DNA of 64,000 nucleotides from JASHUC01 sp963849095 (GCA_963849095.1 CAWKGA010000001.1:372001-436000); one strand, 5' to 3'; numbered from the stretch's first letter, positions 7,685-17,354 are shown. Made by a program: numbers and translations. The notes: generated from the sequence alone by a model not told the origin.

Positions 7685-9829
7685 CTACCAGATCTTCACC
7701 AGCTCGCCGGCCGGCCGCACCATCTTGTCCCCGGCCTTGCACTCGAAGGCCTCCGCGAACTGTGGCATGTTGGACGGCGCGGCGATGGCGCGGATCCGCT
7801 CAGGCGCGTGTGGATCGACGTTGAGCAACAGCTCGGCGTATTTCTCACGGTCGGCGCCGCGCCACACGCGCCCCCAGTTCAGGAAGAACCGCTGATCCTC
7901 GGTGAGGCCCTGGATCTTCTCGCTCGCCAGATCGGGGTTGTCCTTGAGCACCGCCTGCAGCGCGTCGTAGGCGATGTTGATGCCGCCCAGGTCGGCGATG
8001 TTCTCTCCGAGCGTCAAGCTGCCGTTGACGTGTAGCTTCGGCTTGCCCTCGATGGGAGCGTAGGCGTCGAACTGCCGCACCAGCAGCTTCGTGCGCGCGT
8101 CGAACTGGGCTCTGTCCTTCGGGGTCCACCAGTTCCGGCGGTTGCCATAGCCGTCAAACTGGCGGCCTTGGTCGTCGAATCCGTGACTCGACTCGTGGCC
8201 CATGATCGCGCCGATGCCGCCGTAATTGAGCGCATCGTCGCCGTTCGCGAAGAAGAAGGGCGGCTGCAGGATGGCCGCCGGAAAATTGATGGTATTGGTC
8301 TGGGGGTCGTAGTAGGCATTGATCGTTTGGGGCGTCATATCCCACTCACGGCGGTCCGTCTTCTTGCCGATCTTGCCGATGTCGTAGTGGTAGTTGTACT
8401 TGCTCGCCGCCTCCACGTCCGCGAAGTAGCTGCCGGGGGCAATTTTCAATCCGGTCCAGTCGCGCCACTCACGGGGGTCCGGATAGCCGATCTTGGGGAG
8501 GAACAGCTTCAGCTTGTCGAGCGCCTTGGCCTTGGTCGCCGCGCTCATCCAGGCGACGCTCTGGATGCGCCGCGCGAGCGCGTCGTGGATGCTGCCGACG
8601 AGCTTCTCGGCGCGCGCCTCGGCGGCCGGCGGGAAGTACTTGGCGACGTAGAGCTGCCCGAGCGCCATGCCCATCGATTCGTTGACTGCGGCGAGCACGC
8701 GCTGCCAGCGCGGCCGCGGCTCGGGCTGCCCGCTCAGCGTCTTCTGGTAGAAGTCGAAACGGTTGTCCTCGAACGCCTGACTGAGGTAGCGCGCGGCGTT
8801 ATCGATAGTGTGGAAGCGAAGATAGGCCTGCCACTGCGAGAGCGGCGCGCGAGCGAGCTGCCGGTCGACCGCCGCGATGAACTTCGGCTGATCGAGCGAG
8901 AACCCCTTGCCGACGCTCACGCCCTGCGCGGTGAAGAAATCCTGCCAGCTGAAATGCGGGCTCAACTTGTCGGCCTGCGCGACGGTCACGAAGTGGTATT
9001 CGTTATCGAGGTCGCGCAGCTCGGTCGGCGACAGCGAGCCCCGGGCGAGCACGGTCTCGAAGTCGAGGACCTCCGCGGCCTGCTTCGCGGCGTCGGCGGC
9101 GGGTACGCCGGTGAGCTCCAGCGACTTCGCGACGTACGCGACGTACGCCTTGCGCAGGCCCGCGTACTGGGGCTCGAGGTAGTAGTCCCGGGTCGGCAGT
9201 CCGAGGCCCGCTTGGTCGACGAAGCCGATCTGCATCTCGGCGTTGTTGAAGTCGGCCTCGGATGTGAACGAGAACAGGTACGAGTCCCCCTCGTTATATC
9301 GCTTGTCGATGAAGCTCGGGATGTCAGCACGCTTCAGTTGCGCGATGGCGTCGAGCTGGGGCTTGATCGGATCGAAGCCAGACTTGTCGATGGCGGCCGT
9401 ATCCATGCCCGCGGCATACAGCCAGCCGAGTTTCTGTTCGATGGAACCGGCCGGGTCGTGATCGGCGCTCTGGGCTGCGGCCTCGACGATCTCGCGCTGC
9501 TCCGCGAGGTTCTTCTCCTGCAACTCGTCGAAAGCGCCCCAGCTCGAGTGATCGGAGGGAATGGGATGGCCGGCCGTCCACTTGGCGTTGACGTAATCGT
9601 AGAAATCGTCGCACGGATTGTCCTGCGCGCTCAGCTCGAAGGGAGCCGGTTTGGATGGAGCCGCGGCGGGTGCGGGCGCGCCGGCCCCAGCGGAGGCCGC
9701 GGCTGCGGTCGCCGGCTTCGCCGCGGGTGGCGTGGCCGGGCTGCCGCCTTGCGGTCCGGGACTGCACCCGCAGGCGAGCAGCGCCAGACTCGCCGCCATC
9801 GCGATCGTTTCGAACCCGTGCTTGCTCAT
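7685..9829 (-). CDS. M13-family zinc metallopeptidase (PepO/neprilysin-like), lipoprotein
   Basis: 714 aa from ATG 9829; upstream in-frame starts would add residues before a clear signal sequence. The N-terminus MSKHGFETIAMAASLALLAC is a lipoprotein signal with a lipobox at LLACGC, followed by an Ala/Pro-rich linker. The mature protein has the M13 N-domain (DNPCDDFYDYVNAKW) and the C-domain with the zinc motif HESSH in GAIMGHESSHGFDDQG. The third ligand is in ENIADLGG. The conserved NAYYDPQTN and a C-terminal VRPAGELVKIW (family usually ends CxVW; here KIW) are also present. Likely anchored in the periplasm, cleaving peptides. It stands alone, with its own RBS (GGGGTGA). Confidence 0.9.
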   Translation of the reverse strand: MSKHGFETIAMAASLALLACGCSPGPQGGSPATPPAAKPATAAAASAGAGAPAPAAAPSKPAPFELSAQDNPCDDFYDYVNAKWTAGHPIPSDHSSWGAFDELQEKNLAEQREIVEAAAQSADHDPAGSIEQKLGWLYAAGMDTAAIDKSGFDPIKPQLDAIAQLKRADIPSFIDKRYNEGDSYLFSFTSEADFNNAEMQIGFVDQAGLGLPTRDYYLEPQYAGLRKAYVAYVAKSLELTGVPAADAAKQAAEVLDFETVLARGSLSPTELRDLDNEYHFVTVAQADKLSPHFSWQDFFTAQGVSVGKGFSLDQPKFIAAVDRQLARAPLSQWQAYLRFHTIDNAARYLSQAFEDNRFDFYQKTLSGQPEPRPRWQRVLAAVNESMGMALGQLYVAKYFPPAAEARAEKLVGSIHDALARRIQSVAWMSAATKAKALDKLKLFLPKIGYPDPREWRDWTGLKIAPGSYFADVEAASKYNYHYDIGKIGKKTDRREWDMTPQTINAYYDPQTNTINFPAAILQPPFFFANGDDALNYGGIGAIMGHESSHGFDDQGRQFDGYGNRRNWWTPKDRAQFDARTKLLVRQFDAYAPIEGKPKLHVNGSLTLGENIADLGGINIAYDALQAVLKDNPDLASEKIQGLTEDQRFFLNWGRVWRGADREKYAELLLNVDPHAPERIRAIAAPSNMPQFAEAFECKAGDKMVRPAGELVKIW

Positions 9830-9997
9830 GATTTCACCCCCGGCGGAAGTCCTCTGCCAGCGGATGCCCTGGCCGGGCATCCGCAATCAGCAGCCGGAGA
9901 TTGTACCGTCAAACTGCCATGAGATTGGGCTCAAAATAGGCCTACACACCGGGGCGCTGCCCGGCGCCGCGGCACATCAACCCGTCAGGAGCTCGCC

Positions 9998-10474
9998 ATG
10001 GCCGATCCCGAAGTCCGCCCGCCGCTGCCGCCCTTCACGCGCGAGACCGCAGCTCAAAAGGTGAGGCAGGCGGAGGACGGCTGGAATTCGCGCGATCCCT
10101 CGCGGGTCGCTCTCGTCTACTCGCTCGACACGAAGTGGCGAAATCGCTCCGAGTTTCTGATCGGCCGCGAGGAGGCGCGGGCGTTCCTCGAGCGCAAGTG
10201 GCGGAAGGAGCTCGACTATCGCTTGATCAAGGAGCTCTGGGCCTTCGAGGGCAATCGGATCGCCGTGAGGTTCGCGTACGAGTGGCGCGACGACTCCAGT
10301 AACTGGTTCCGTTCCTATGGGAACGAGAACTGGGAGTTCGGCGAGGACGGATTGATGAGGCGCAGGCACGCGAGCATCAACGACGTGCCCATCCAGGAGT
10401 CCGAGCGCAAGTTTCGCTGGCCGCTCGGGCGGCGTCCGGACGATCACCCGGGGCTCAGCGAGCTCGGGCTGTAA
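9998..10474 (+). CDS. DUF1348 family (NTF2-fold) protein
   Basis: 158 aa. The family is recognised by PPFTRETAAQKVRQAEDGWN, then SRDPSRVALVY, the run NRSEFLIGREE, and FLERKWRKELDYRLIKELW. Next come FAYEWRDDSSNWFRSYGNEN and WEFGEDGLMRRRHASINDVP. DUF1348 proteins are small, soluble and of unknown biochemical role, with a SnoaL-like fold. It is divergent from the M13 peptidase gene, with about 170 bp between starts, and convergent with the following VOC gene, so it is probably a single-gene unit. RBS AGGAG at 9989-9993 fits the start. Confidence 0.85.
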   Translation: MADPEVRPPLPPFTRETAAQKVRQAEDGWNSRDPSRVALVYSLDTKWRNRSEFLIGREEARAFLERKWRKELDYRLIKELWAFEGNRIAVRFAYEWRDDSSNWFRSYGNENWEFGEDGLMRRRHASINDVPIQESERKFRWPLGRRPDDHPGLSELGL

Positions 10475-10513
10475 TGCGTTACGGGGCGGCGGGCGGCCAG
10501 GCCACGGATCCGG

Positions 10514-11467
10514 TCACGCCGCCCACAGCTCGCATTTGATTCCATCGGGATCGGCGAAGCGCAGAACGGTCCGCCGCTCGCGTGCTGCCGCGGGTTCGAC
10601 CTTCGCGCCGAGCGCCTCGAGTCCGTCGCTCACGCGCGAGCGGTCGAACTTTGCGACCTTGATCGCGTAGGAGGCGATGCTCGACTTCTCGCCGTCGGCG
10701 GCTTTGCGCAGCCCGAGCCGCACGGCGCCGACGCTGAAAAACACCTCCGAGGCGCCGGATTTGTGCGGAACCAGGCCGAACAGCTTCCGAAAGGCCGCCG
10801 TCGATGCGTCGAGATCGGAGACATGGAGCATCACGTGCTCGAAGCCGTGAGCCTTCACGAGCGGCTGCCCTGTATAAAGGGGTGGCATGGGCATGAAGCC
10901 GCCGCCGCCACCCGCTGGCGGGGGCCGCCGCGGTGCCGCGCTGCGTCGTCCTCCCACGAGCTGCACGGGAATGCTGTCGATGTTGACGAAACTTCCCCCC
11001 GCGAAGTACCGAAACCCTTCCTGGTCGAGCCGAGCCCGCCAGGCCGCGGGGTCGTACGGCTCGGCGGCGACGCAAAAGTGATCGATCAGCGGTTGCGTCT
11101 GGGCGCCTCCCGCTGCGCCCCGCAGGTCTCCGACGGACATTGCACCGGGGTAGAAGTTGATGATGTAGCGCAGGGACGGCTTCTCCTGCCCCGAGATCTT
11201 GGAGCCGTCGAAGAGGTGGCTGTAGAAGGTGGCCGACTTCGTCACGTCGGTAACGGAGATGCCGATATGGTTGACGAGTTGGGTGAGGTGCAAGGGAAGC
11301 TGTAGTGGCGCCGCTGCAGTGTCCGCGACCGCACGGGCCGCCCAGGGAGCCGCCGCCAGGGCGCCGCACGTCTGCAGAAACACACGACGTGTCGTATGGG
11401 GGAATGCCGAGTAGGGGTTCAGCAATTCCGGCTCGAGGCTTCTCGGAGTAGGACCGCTCATGTTCAT
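10514..11467 (-). CDS. VOC (glyoxalase-fold) protein with Tat signal
   Basis: 317 aa. The N-terminus carries a twin-arginine signal (TTRRVFLQTCGALAAAPWAA), so export of a folded, probably metal-bound protein is predicted. Two VOC modules follow: LVNHIGISVTDVTKSATFYS starts the first, and HGFEHVMLHVSDLDASTAAF starts the second. A Pro/Gly-rich loop interrupts the middle (PPPAGGGGGFMPMPP). The end, FADPDGIKCELWA, is the standard VOC terminal strand. The fold covers dioxygenases, isomerases and resistance proteins, and no substrate can be assigned. Short Tat-exported VOC proteins are common in Gammaproteobacteria and Acidobacteria with catabolic gene sets. Confidence 0.75.
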   Translation of the reverse strand: MNMSGPTPRSLEPELLNPYSAFPHTTRRVFLQTCGALAAAPWAARAVADTAAAPLQLPLHLTQLVNHIGISVTDVTKSATFYSHLFDGSKISGQEKPSLRYIINFYPGAMSVGDLRGAAGGAQTQPLIDHFCVAAEPYDPAAWRARLDQEGFRYFAGGSFVNIDSIPVQLVGGRRSAAPRRPPPAGGGGGFMPMPPLYTGQPLVKAHGFEHVMLHVSDLDASTAAFRKLFGLVPHKSGASEVFFSVGAVRLGLRKAADGEKSSIASYAIKVAKFDRSRVSDGLEALGAKVEPAAARERRTVLRFADPDGIKCELWAA

Positions 11468-11589
11468 TCCCGGTGTCGGTTGTGGACGAGCATCACCTTA
11501 CCGCCCGCTGGTGCCGCGGTCCAGACCGTTTCCAAAACCGGTGCGGCTCGCTCGTGGCGTGAGTATCATCGACCGAGGAGGAGCGACCC

Positions 11590-12060
11590 ATGTCACCCAG
11601 ACTCGACTTTTTCAAGATCTCGCCGCAGGGCGTCGCGGCCCTGCTGCAGCTCGAAACCTATCTCGCGGGCTGCGGCCTCGAGCATTCGCTGCTCGAGCTC
11701 GTGAAGACTCGCGCCTCTCAGATCAACGGCTGCGCCTACTGCCTCGACATGCACACGAAGGACGCTCGCGCGGCAGGAGAGACCGAGCAGCGGCTCTACA
11801 CCCTCGCCGCCTGGCGCGAGGCGCCTTTCTTCAATGAGCGCGAGCGAGCGGCGCTCGCCTGGACGGAGGCGGTCACCCGTGTCTCGGCGATGCACGACGA
11901 TGACGCGCTCTACGCGGAGCTGAAGAAACGCTTCTCGGAGAAGGAGATCGTCGATCTCACGCTGGCCATCGTCGGGATCAACGGCTGGAACCGGCTCGCC
12001 ATTCCGTTTCGCTCGCCCGCCGGAAGCTATCAGCCGAGAGGCGGCGCGCCGCGCGAATGA
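11590..12060 (+). CDS. Carboxymuconolactone decarboxylase / AhpD-like protein
   Basis: 156 aa. The active-site CxxC-x3-H motif is visible in NGCAYCLDMHTKDARAAGE, which is the AhpD-type alkylhydroperoxidase/CMD signature. The supporting helices are LLELVKTRASQ before it, and TLAAWREAPFFNERERAALA and WTEAVTR after it. Proteins of this size act as peroxidases that use the Cys pair as a thiol relay, or in protocatechuate degradation; the CxxC favours the redox role. It lies head-to-head with the Tat VOC gene and tail-to-tail with the FAD monooxygenase gene. Strong RBS (GAGGAG) at 11577-11582. Confidence 0.85.
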   Translation: MSPRLDFFKISPQGVAALLQLETYLAGCGLEHSLLELVKTRASQINGCAYCLDMHTKDARAAGETEQRLYTLAAWREAPFFNERERAALAWTEAVTRVSAMHDDDALYAELKKRFSEKEIVDLTLAIVGINGWNRLAIPFRSPAGSYQPRGGAPRE

Positions 12061-12105
12061 GTGAGTGTGCCGTCCGGCATGCACGGGGCCTCGTTCCTCG
12101 TTCGC

Positions 12106-13722
12106 TCATGCGGTTCGCGACAGTATTTGGACGAGCGCCCGCTTCAAGCTCTCGGCGGGATTCGCCGCTCCATCCCTCGATCGCCAGGCGACGAACCCGT
12201 CCGGGCGGACCAGTGCGGCGCCCGATGCCGACAGCCCGTAGGACGGTGTGAAGCGCTCCGCTGCGTCGAGGAGATCCGTCCCGACGACATATGCATCGAG
12301 ATCGAGACCGGCTAGAGCCCCGGCCGCCTCGCGCGAGGCGCTGCGCCAAGCATCGCCCCGCGGTCCGGCCAGCAGGACAAAGGAGCTGCCGAAGAGGTCG
12401 AGCGTCGAGATCCGCCTGCCGCCCCTGTCGAGCCACAGATGCGGCGCACGCGAGCCGGGACGCCCCAGGGATTGGCTCGGATCCTCGTGCAAGGCGCTCG
12501 TGGGGGCTTCCGGCAAGATGGCGCCGGAATGGTAGAGGTAGCCGAGCTCGACGTTCGATTCGGCGGCTTGAGGCTCGAAGTCCTGCGCGCCGAGATGAGG
12601 TGCGGTGCGCGTGACATACCGCGTGTAGGCCTGCTCGACGGTCAGCTTGCCGACGGGCCGCCGTTCCTCCTCATAGCTCGACAGTAATTCCTGTCCGGCC
12701 GCGCCCTTCAGTACCCAAGCGAGTTTCCAGGCGAGATTGTGCGCGTCGTGAATCCCGGTGTTGCCGCCGAAGCCGCCGGTGGGCGGCATGACATGGGCGG
12801 CGTCGCCGGCGAGAAAGACTCGCCCTTCCCGATAGCGCCGCGCGACATCCGAGACCGCTCGCCAGCGGGCAACACCTTCGATCTCGACCGCGATATCGGG
12901 ATCCCCTATCGCGGAGCGCACCAGCTCGAGGACTCGCTTTTCGCTGGTGTCCGCCGCGGCGTTGCCGGCTTCCGGCTTCGAAGGGTCTCCGACGGTATTC
13001 ACCGCCAGGAACCCGCTGCGACTTTCCTTGTCGAGGCGTACGAAGCCGCTCAGCGTCGGATTGATGATGTACATGACGCTCAGGTTGCGCCCGGCCATGA
13101 GCCGCGCCACGTCAGCGCGGAAGTAGATCGTGAGGCTGTTGGAGAAAGTGCCTCGCCCATCGCAGGGGATGCCGAGGAGGTCGCGCGTCCTGCTGCGCGG
13201 TCCGTCGGCGCCGATCAGGTATCGCACGCGGAGCCGGCGCTCCGAGCCCGAGCCGGTATCCTTGACCGTTGCGGTCACGCCGTCGCGATCCTCAGCGAAA
13301 CCGGCGAGCTCCCAGCCGTCGAGAAACTTCGCGCCGGCTGCCACTGCACGCGCCCGCAAGATCGGCTCGAGTCCCGGCTGGGTGATGAACAGGCGCCGAC
13401 AAGGGCTCAACGCCTCGACGCCCTCGTTGAGGCTCGGCACGAAGGCGGCGATTTGCTTCCCGGCGAGCGACTCCAGTGCGACGATCGCCCCTTCGGGCGT
13501 GAATTCCCGCGCCGACTGGTGCCGCACCTGTTCCTCGATGCCGGCGGACCGGAACAATTCCAGCGTGCGAAGATGAAAGTAGGCCGCGCGCGGCAACACC
13601 GACGTATTGCGCAGCCGTTCCGCCACGATCGATCCGACGCCGTGCTGCGCGAGGAACATCGCAGCGGACAGTCCAACCAGGCCGCCCCCCACGATCAGGA
13701 CCGGACTCTCCTCGGTACTCAT
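12106..13722 (-). CDS. FAD-dependent aromatic monooxygenase (PheA/TfdB class)
   Basis: 538 aa flavoprotein hydroxylase. Motifs in order: FAD motif PVLIVGGGLVGLSAAMFLAQ near the N-terminus; YLIGADGPRSRTR (the DG motif contacting FAD and NADPH) in the middle; and GRVFLAGDAAHVMPPTGGFG followed by GNTGIHDAHNLAWKLAWVL (ribose-binding GD motif). A C-terminal thioredoxin-like domain ends in LVRPDGFVAWRS, typical of the phenol/2,4-dichlorophenol hydroxylase and anthracycline hydroxylase branch. It should use NAD(P)H and O2 to hydroxylate an aromatic ring; the substrate is unknown. It is followed on the same strand at 14 bp spacing downstream of polB, so polB and this gene may share a transcript. Confidence 0.85.
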   Translation of the reverse strand: MSTEESPVLIVGGGLVGLSAAMFLAQHGVGSIVAERLRNTSVLPRAAYFHLRTLELFRSAGIEEQVRHQSAREFTPEGAIVALESLAGKQIAAFVPSLNEGVEALSPCRRLFITQPGLEPILRARAVAAGAKFLDGWELAGFAEDRDGVTATVKDTGSGSERRLRVRYLIGADGPRSRTRDLLGIPCDGRGTFSNSLTIYFRADVARLMAGRNLSVMYIINPTLSGFVRLDKESRSGFLAVNTVGDPSKPEAGNAAADTSEKRVLELVRSAIGDPDIAVEIEGVARWRAVSDVARRYREGRVFLAGDAAHVMPPTGGFGGNTGIHDAHNLAWKLAWVLKGAAGQELLSSYEEERRPVGKLTVEQAYTRYVTRTAPHLGAQDFEPQAAESNVELGYLYHSGAILPEAPTSALHEDPSQSLGRPGSRAPHLWLDRGGRRISTLDLFGSSFVLLAGPRGDAWRSASREAAGALAGLDLDAYVVGTDLLDAAERFTPSYGLSASGAALVRPDGFVAWRSRDGAANPAESLKRALVQILSRTA

Positions 13723-13735
13723 CGGCCTGCCCCCG

Positions 13736-16144
13736 TCACGACCTGTACAGATCGAGCTGCTGTGTGTCGCCGATCACCCGCTCGAAGTCGAGGCCGAGCG
13801 CCTCGAGCACCGGCTCGGCGACGGGTTGCACCTGCTTGCCGACGTAGTGCTCCCGGTCGAGCGGGTGCTGCAAGTTATCGAGCGGCTCGGCGCCGGCGGT
13901 CGTCATGACATAGCGTATCAGCCGGCCCTGAGGCTGGCTCGACTTGCGTGCCGCCGCGACGTGTGGCGGCGTGGTCGCCGTGTAGTCGCTCGCATCCTTG
14001 CGCAGGTTCTTGTAATAGACGAGCTCCGCGTCCAGCTCGCCCTTGCGGACCCGGCTCACGATCTCCGCGAGATATGCATCGACTGGCTGATCGGTGAAGA
14101 GGCGCTGATACAGCTCGCGCTGAACGCGCTTGGCGAGCGCCGTCCAGTCGCGGCGTACGACCTCCATCCCGACGAACTCGACGGCGTCCGCGCCCGCATC
14201 GCGCAGCAGCCCCACGTAGCGCTTGCTTGCGCCGCGCGCGCTGTGGCGCGCATGCGGCAGGAACAATCTCAGGTACAGCTTCTCGAACTCCAGCTCGAGA
14301 CAGCTCTGCACGCGGCAGCGGGCGGCGATGTGGCGGGCGAGCTCCGCGTTCAGTGCGACGGCGAGCTCACACGCTTGCTCGCGCGCCCGCTCGGGATCGC
14401 TGTTGGCCGAGCGAATGAAGAGGCTGTCCGTATCACCGTAGAGAACCGCGAATCCCGCCGTCTCGAACCAGACCTTGGACCAGAGCAGCATCTCCTTGCC
14501 GAGGCCGGTGATGGAGTTCGCGAGCGCCGGATTGAAGAAGCGGCACGCGGGCGTGCCGAGCACGCCGTAGAAGGAGTTCATGAGGATCTTGATGGCGTGC
14601 GCCGCCACGTCGTCGTGCCGTCTCTTGGCCGCCTCGCGCTGCGGGAACAGCTCATCGAGCAGGCCGGGAAGAATGCCGGCCTCGCGGCCGAAAGCGCCGC
14701 CAGGCGTGTGGATCAGGTCGGCCTCCGGCCGCGGGCTCGGCACATAGCTCCGCGGATCGATGTTGAACGTACGGATGAGGCTCGGATACAGACTCTTGAA
14801 ATCGAACACCCAGACGTTGCGATGCAGGCCGGTTACGGGCTCGAGCACGTGTCCACCCCGCTGCGCTTCCCGCACGCGGGAATCGCTGTCGCGCACGCTC
14901 GGAGCCACGACGTGCACGTGCTCGAGCGCCGAGAGATACAGGAAGTCGAAGGACGCAATGCTGGCTGCCACGCGATCCGGCGTCATGCCCGTCAGCTGGC
15001 TGCGCGCAAACGCGAGCCTCACGACGTTGAGCTTGTCGAGGATCTGATAAGCGAGGCGCGCATCCGTCCGGGAGTAGAGCGCGAAGGCGGGCAGGTCGTG
15101 CCGATAGTTGTGGATGATCTCCGCGACGCGGTTGCGCACGTCCCCAGCGACCGCCTTGCCTTCGCCGAGCACCTCCCGCGCGACGGCATCGAGCGAGTAA
15201 TCGTCCATGCGCACGAACGCGCCACGCAGCAGGTCGATGCCGTCGAGCACCACTCGTCCGGGGATCGTGGCGTGGCCGCTGCCAAAGTAGCCTTCGGCCT
15301 TGCGAATGCGCAACGCGCCCGCGTCGCGGCCGAGGCTGAGAGGGTGGTGCAGGCGCGCCGCGATTCTCTGCAGGACGCTCAGATCGAAGTCGATGATGTT
15401 CCAGCCCGTGATCACGTCGGGATCGAAGGAGGCGATGCGATCGCAGAAGGCGTCGAGCGCCGCGAGCTCACCGGCGCAACGCGTCGCACGCTCCGGCATG
15501 CTCCGATCGCTGCCGTCGACGATCAGCACTTCATCGACGCCGGGCGCAAACAGGGAGATCGCGAGCAACCGCTCCCCCTTGGCGTCCGTCTCGATGTCGA
15601 AGGACAACACGCTTGGTTCGACCGTCACGTCGGCGGGACGGAGCACAGGATTGTCGAATATCGTGAGTCCGGCGGCGCGGGCCCCAGTGCTCGGGCGGGG
15701 GCCGGGGCCGGGGCTGAGGCCGAGGCTGGCGCCGAGGCCGCCGGTCGCAGCGCCTTCGATCTCGCAGCCGCCCTTGATGTCGCGCTCGATCAGATACCGC
15801 ACGGCGAAGCGCACGTCGGCCTCGAACGTCTCGATGCCCTCTCGGTGTAGCCGGTCGCGAAGCGGAGGGACATCGGCAGGAATCTCCACCTCTACGCGGC
15901 ATGCCGGAGCATCATCGAAGGTACGCCGGTCGGCCGGCCGTCGCTCCAGCGTGTGAAGGGGTAGGGCGCGCTCGATGTCGGCGGCCCGGACATAGAAGTG
16001 CGGGCGCTGACGGTCGTCGCGCACGAGGAAGGCACCGCCGTGCTCCAGCCTGCCGTAGAGATGCACGACGGGGACGCGCCGGCCGTCACCCGGGGACACG
16101 ACGCGATAGCTGGCCTGGAGAATGAAGCCGCGTACGGGGGTCAC
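13736..16144 (-). CDS. polB: DNA polymerase II (family B)
   Basis: 802 aa from GTG 16144, chosen because VRGFILQASYRV matches the normal PolB N-terminus; the 40 codons upstream to ATG 16264 look non-coding. The 3'-5' exonuclease sites are present: Exo I SFDIET, Exo II ITGWNIIDFDL, Exo III YSRTDARL. So are the polymerase motifs: A DFKSLYPSLIRTFN, B KILMNSFYGVLG and C YGDTDSLFI. Length is close to the E. coli enzyme. PolB is a proofreading repair and translesion polymerase, LexA-controlled in E. coli; I did not see a clear LexA box here. A Gly/Pro-rich stretch (around LSPGPGPRPSTG) is inserted before the exonuclease domain and is likely a flexible loop. Confidence 0.95.
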   Translation of the reverse strand: MTPVRGFILQASYRVVSPGDGRRVPVVHLYGRLEHGGAFLVRDDRQRPHFYVRAADIERALPLHTLERRPADRRTFDDAPACRVEVEIPADVPPLRDRLHREGIETFEADVRFAVRYLIERDIKGGCEIEGAATGGLGASLGLSPGPGPRPSTGARAAGLTIFDNPVLRPADVTVEPSVLSFDIETDAKGERLLAISLFAPGVDEVLIVDGSDRSMPERATRCAGELAALDAFCDRIASFDPDVITGWNIIDFDLSVLQRIAARLHHPLSLGRDAGALRIRKAEGYFGSGHATIPGRVVLDGIDLLRGAFVRMDDYSLDAVAREVLGEGKAVAGDVRNRVAEIIHNYRHDLPAFALYSRTDARLAYQILDKLNVVRLAFARSQLTGMTPDRVAASIASFDFLYLSALEHVHVVAPSVRDSDSRVREAQRGGHVLEPVTGLHRNVWVFDFKSLYPSLIRTFNIDPRSYVPSPRPEADLIHTPGGAFGREAGILPGLLDELFPQREAAKRRHDDVAAHAIKILMNSFYGVLGTPACRFFNPALANSITGLGKEMLLWSKVWFETAGFAVLYGDTDSLFIRSANSDPERAREQACELAVALNAELARHIAARCRVQSCLELEFEKLYLRLFLPHARHSARGASKRYVGLLRDAGADAVEFVGMEVVRRDWTALAKRVQRELYQRLFTDQPVDAYLAEIVSRVRKGELDAELVYYKNLRKDASDYTATTPPHVAAARKSSQPQGRLIRYVMTTAGAEPLDNLQHPLDREHYVGKQVQPVAEPVLEALGLDFERVIGDTQQLDLYRS

Positions 16145-16251
16145 GCGTACATTGTGCCGCAGATGCCGGACTGAATTACAATGGCCGCAAAGCCGGCTTG
16201 GGCCTGCCCTCGGCGGCGTTGCCCGGCAGACAGCGAGGGGAGGGTGAAACG

Positions 16252-16659
16252 ATGGTGACGGCAACCTGCGCCAATGAGCGCGTCGTGCTGAATTTCTTCG
16301 CCGCGCTGACCAACAGCGATCTCGACAGGGTTCGCGCGCTCCTGCACGAGGAGGCGACCTGGACGGCCCAGGTTCGGGAAGTGCCCGGAGCCGGTACGCA
16401 CAAGGGCCACAAGGGCATCATCGACGAGTTCCTGGCGCCGGTACGGGGTTTGTTCGCGCCGGGCGATCCCAAGGTCGTCGTCGATTCGATCGCCTCCAAC
16501 GGCCCGCTCGTCATGACGGAGACTCGGGGATTCGGCCATCTGAAGGATGGCCGGCCGTATGCCAATCTCTATGCATGGGCGATCGAAGTCCGGGACGGCA
16601 AGATCACTGCGATTCGGGAATACATGGACAGCCACTACGTGATGGGGCTGTTCGCGTAG
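16252..16659 (+). CDS. SnoaL-like / NTF2-fold protein
   Basis: 135 aa from ATG 16252 (RBS GGGGAGGG at 16237-16244). Sequence blocks NFFAALTNSDLDRVRALLHE, KGHKGIIDEFLAPV and WAIEVRDGKITAIREYMDSH match SnoaL/limonene-epoxide-hydrolase-like proteins. The ending IREYMDSHYVM is the strongest family marker. It is probably a soluble enzyme or carrier of unknown substrate. It is divergent from polB with about 107 bp between starts. An in-frame ATG at 16198 would add 18 residues with no family similarity. Confidence 0.75.
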   Translation: MVTATCANERVVLNFFAALTNSDLDRVRALLHEEATWTAQVREVPGAGTHKGHKGIIDEFLAPVRGLFAPGDPKVVVDSIASNGPLVMTETRGFGHLKDGRPYANLYAWAIEVRDGKITAIREYMDSHYVMGLFA

Positions 16660-16732
16660 CGCAGAGGTCCCTTACGACCGCGAGCCGCACGACGATTCTC
16701 GAGGGCGCGGTGGCCTGAGAGTCCGGCTTACC

Positions 16733-17323
16733 TCATGTCGCGTCGGCTGCGCAGACGAACAGCTGCGCGGGCGGAAGATTTCGCCGCTCGAAGCTGCGCT
16801 CGACATACCTGAATGCTCGCTGCAGCGAGGGTAGCGCGCGCGCCGTGAACTGATAGACGAGGAACGCCCCGCCGGGCTCGAGCGCCGCGCGAGTCTTGCC
16901 CGCAATATCGGCCCGCACGGGCTCGGGCATGCTGCCGAGCGGGATCCCCGAGATGATGTAGCTCGCCGGAGGGAGACCGAGGCGCCGCAGTACGGACTGC
17001 ACTTCGGCCGCCGATTCCTGAACCACGTGCAGCCGCGAGTCTGGGAGCGAGGCGCGCAGGAACCGCACGAAGTCCGTATTGGTCTCGATCGCAACTAGCT
17101 TGGCGTCCGCGCGCATGCGGCGCAGGATTTCGCCCGTGAAGGTGCCGACGCCAGGACCATATTCGACGATCACGCGGGCGCGCTCCCAGACGACGGGTCC
17201 GAGAACCTGATCGACGAGGTAGCGGGAGCTCGGGATGATCGAACCGAGCATCATCGGGTGTCGCAGGAAATTACCCGCGAAGAGCAAGATCTCTTTGGTG
17301 CGCGATCGGCCATTGTTTGCCAT
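16733..17323 (-). CDS. PmtA-like SAM-dependent (phospholipid) methyltransferase
   Basis: 196 aa from ATG 17323, where MANNGRSRTKEILLFAGNFL begins; the frame is open far upstream, but that is antisense of psd. The class I SAM motif is VIVEYGPGVGTFTGEILRRM, with acidic motif II VAIETN. The PASYIISGIPLGSMP segment corresponds to the post-IV region of phospholipid N-methyltransferases and rRNA dimethylase relatives. The N-terminal FLRHPMMLGSIIPSSRYL is typical of PmtA-like proteins. Family members methylate phosphatidylethanolamine. It lies 31 bp downstream of a phosphatidylserine decarboxylase gene, whose product makes phosphatidylethanolamine, so phospholipid methylation is the best guess. Confidence 0.75.
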   Translation of the reverse strand: MANNGRSRTKEILLFAGNFLRHPMMLGSIIPSSRYLVDQVLGPVVWERARVIVEYGPGVGTFTGEILRRMRADAKLVAIETNTDFVRFLRASLPDSRLHVVQESAAEVQSVLRRLGLPPASYIISGIPLGSMPEPVRADIAGKTRAALEPGGAFLVYQFTARALPSLQRAFRYVERSFERRNLPPAQLFVCAADAT

Positions 17324-17354
17324 GACATGTCTCACGAGTGGAAGAAATCGAAAA

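Noticed and set aside
8168..9922. A 584-codon open frame opposite the M13 peptidase gene
   Set aside because: Composition is Val/Arg/Leu-rich antisense sequence without domains, and the opposite strand holds a clear peptidase.
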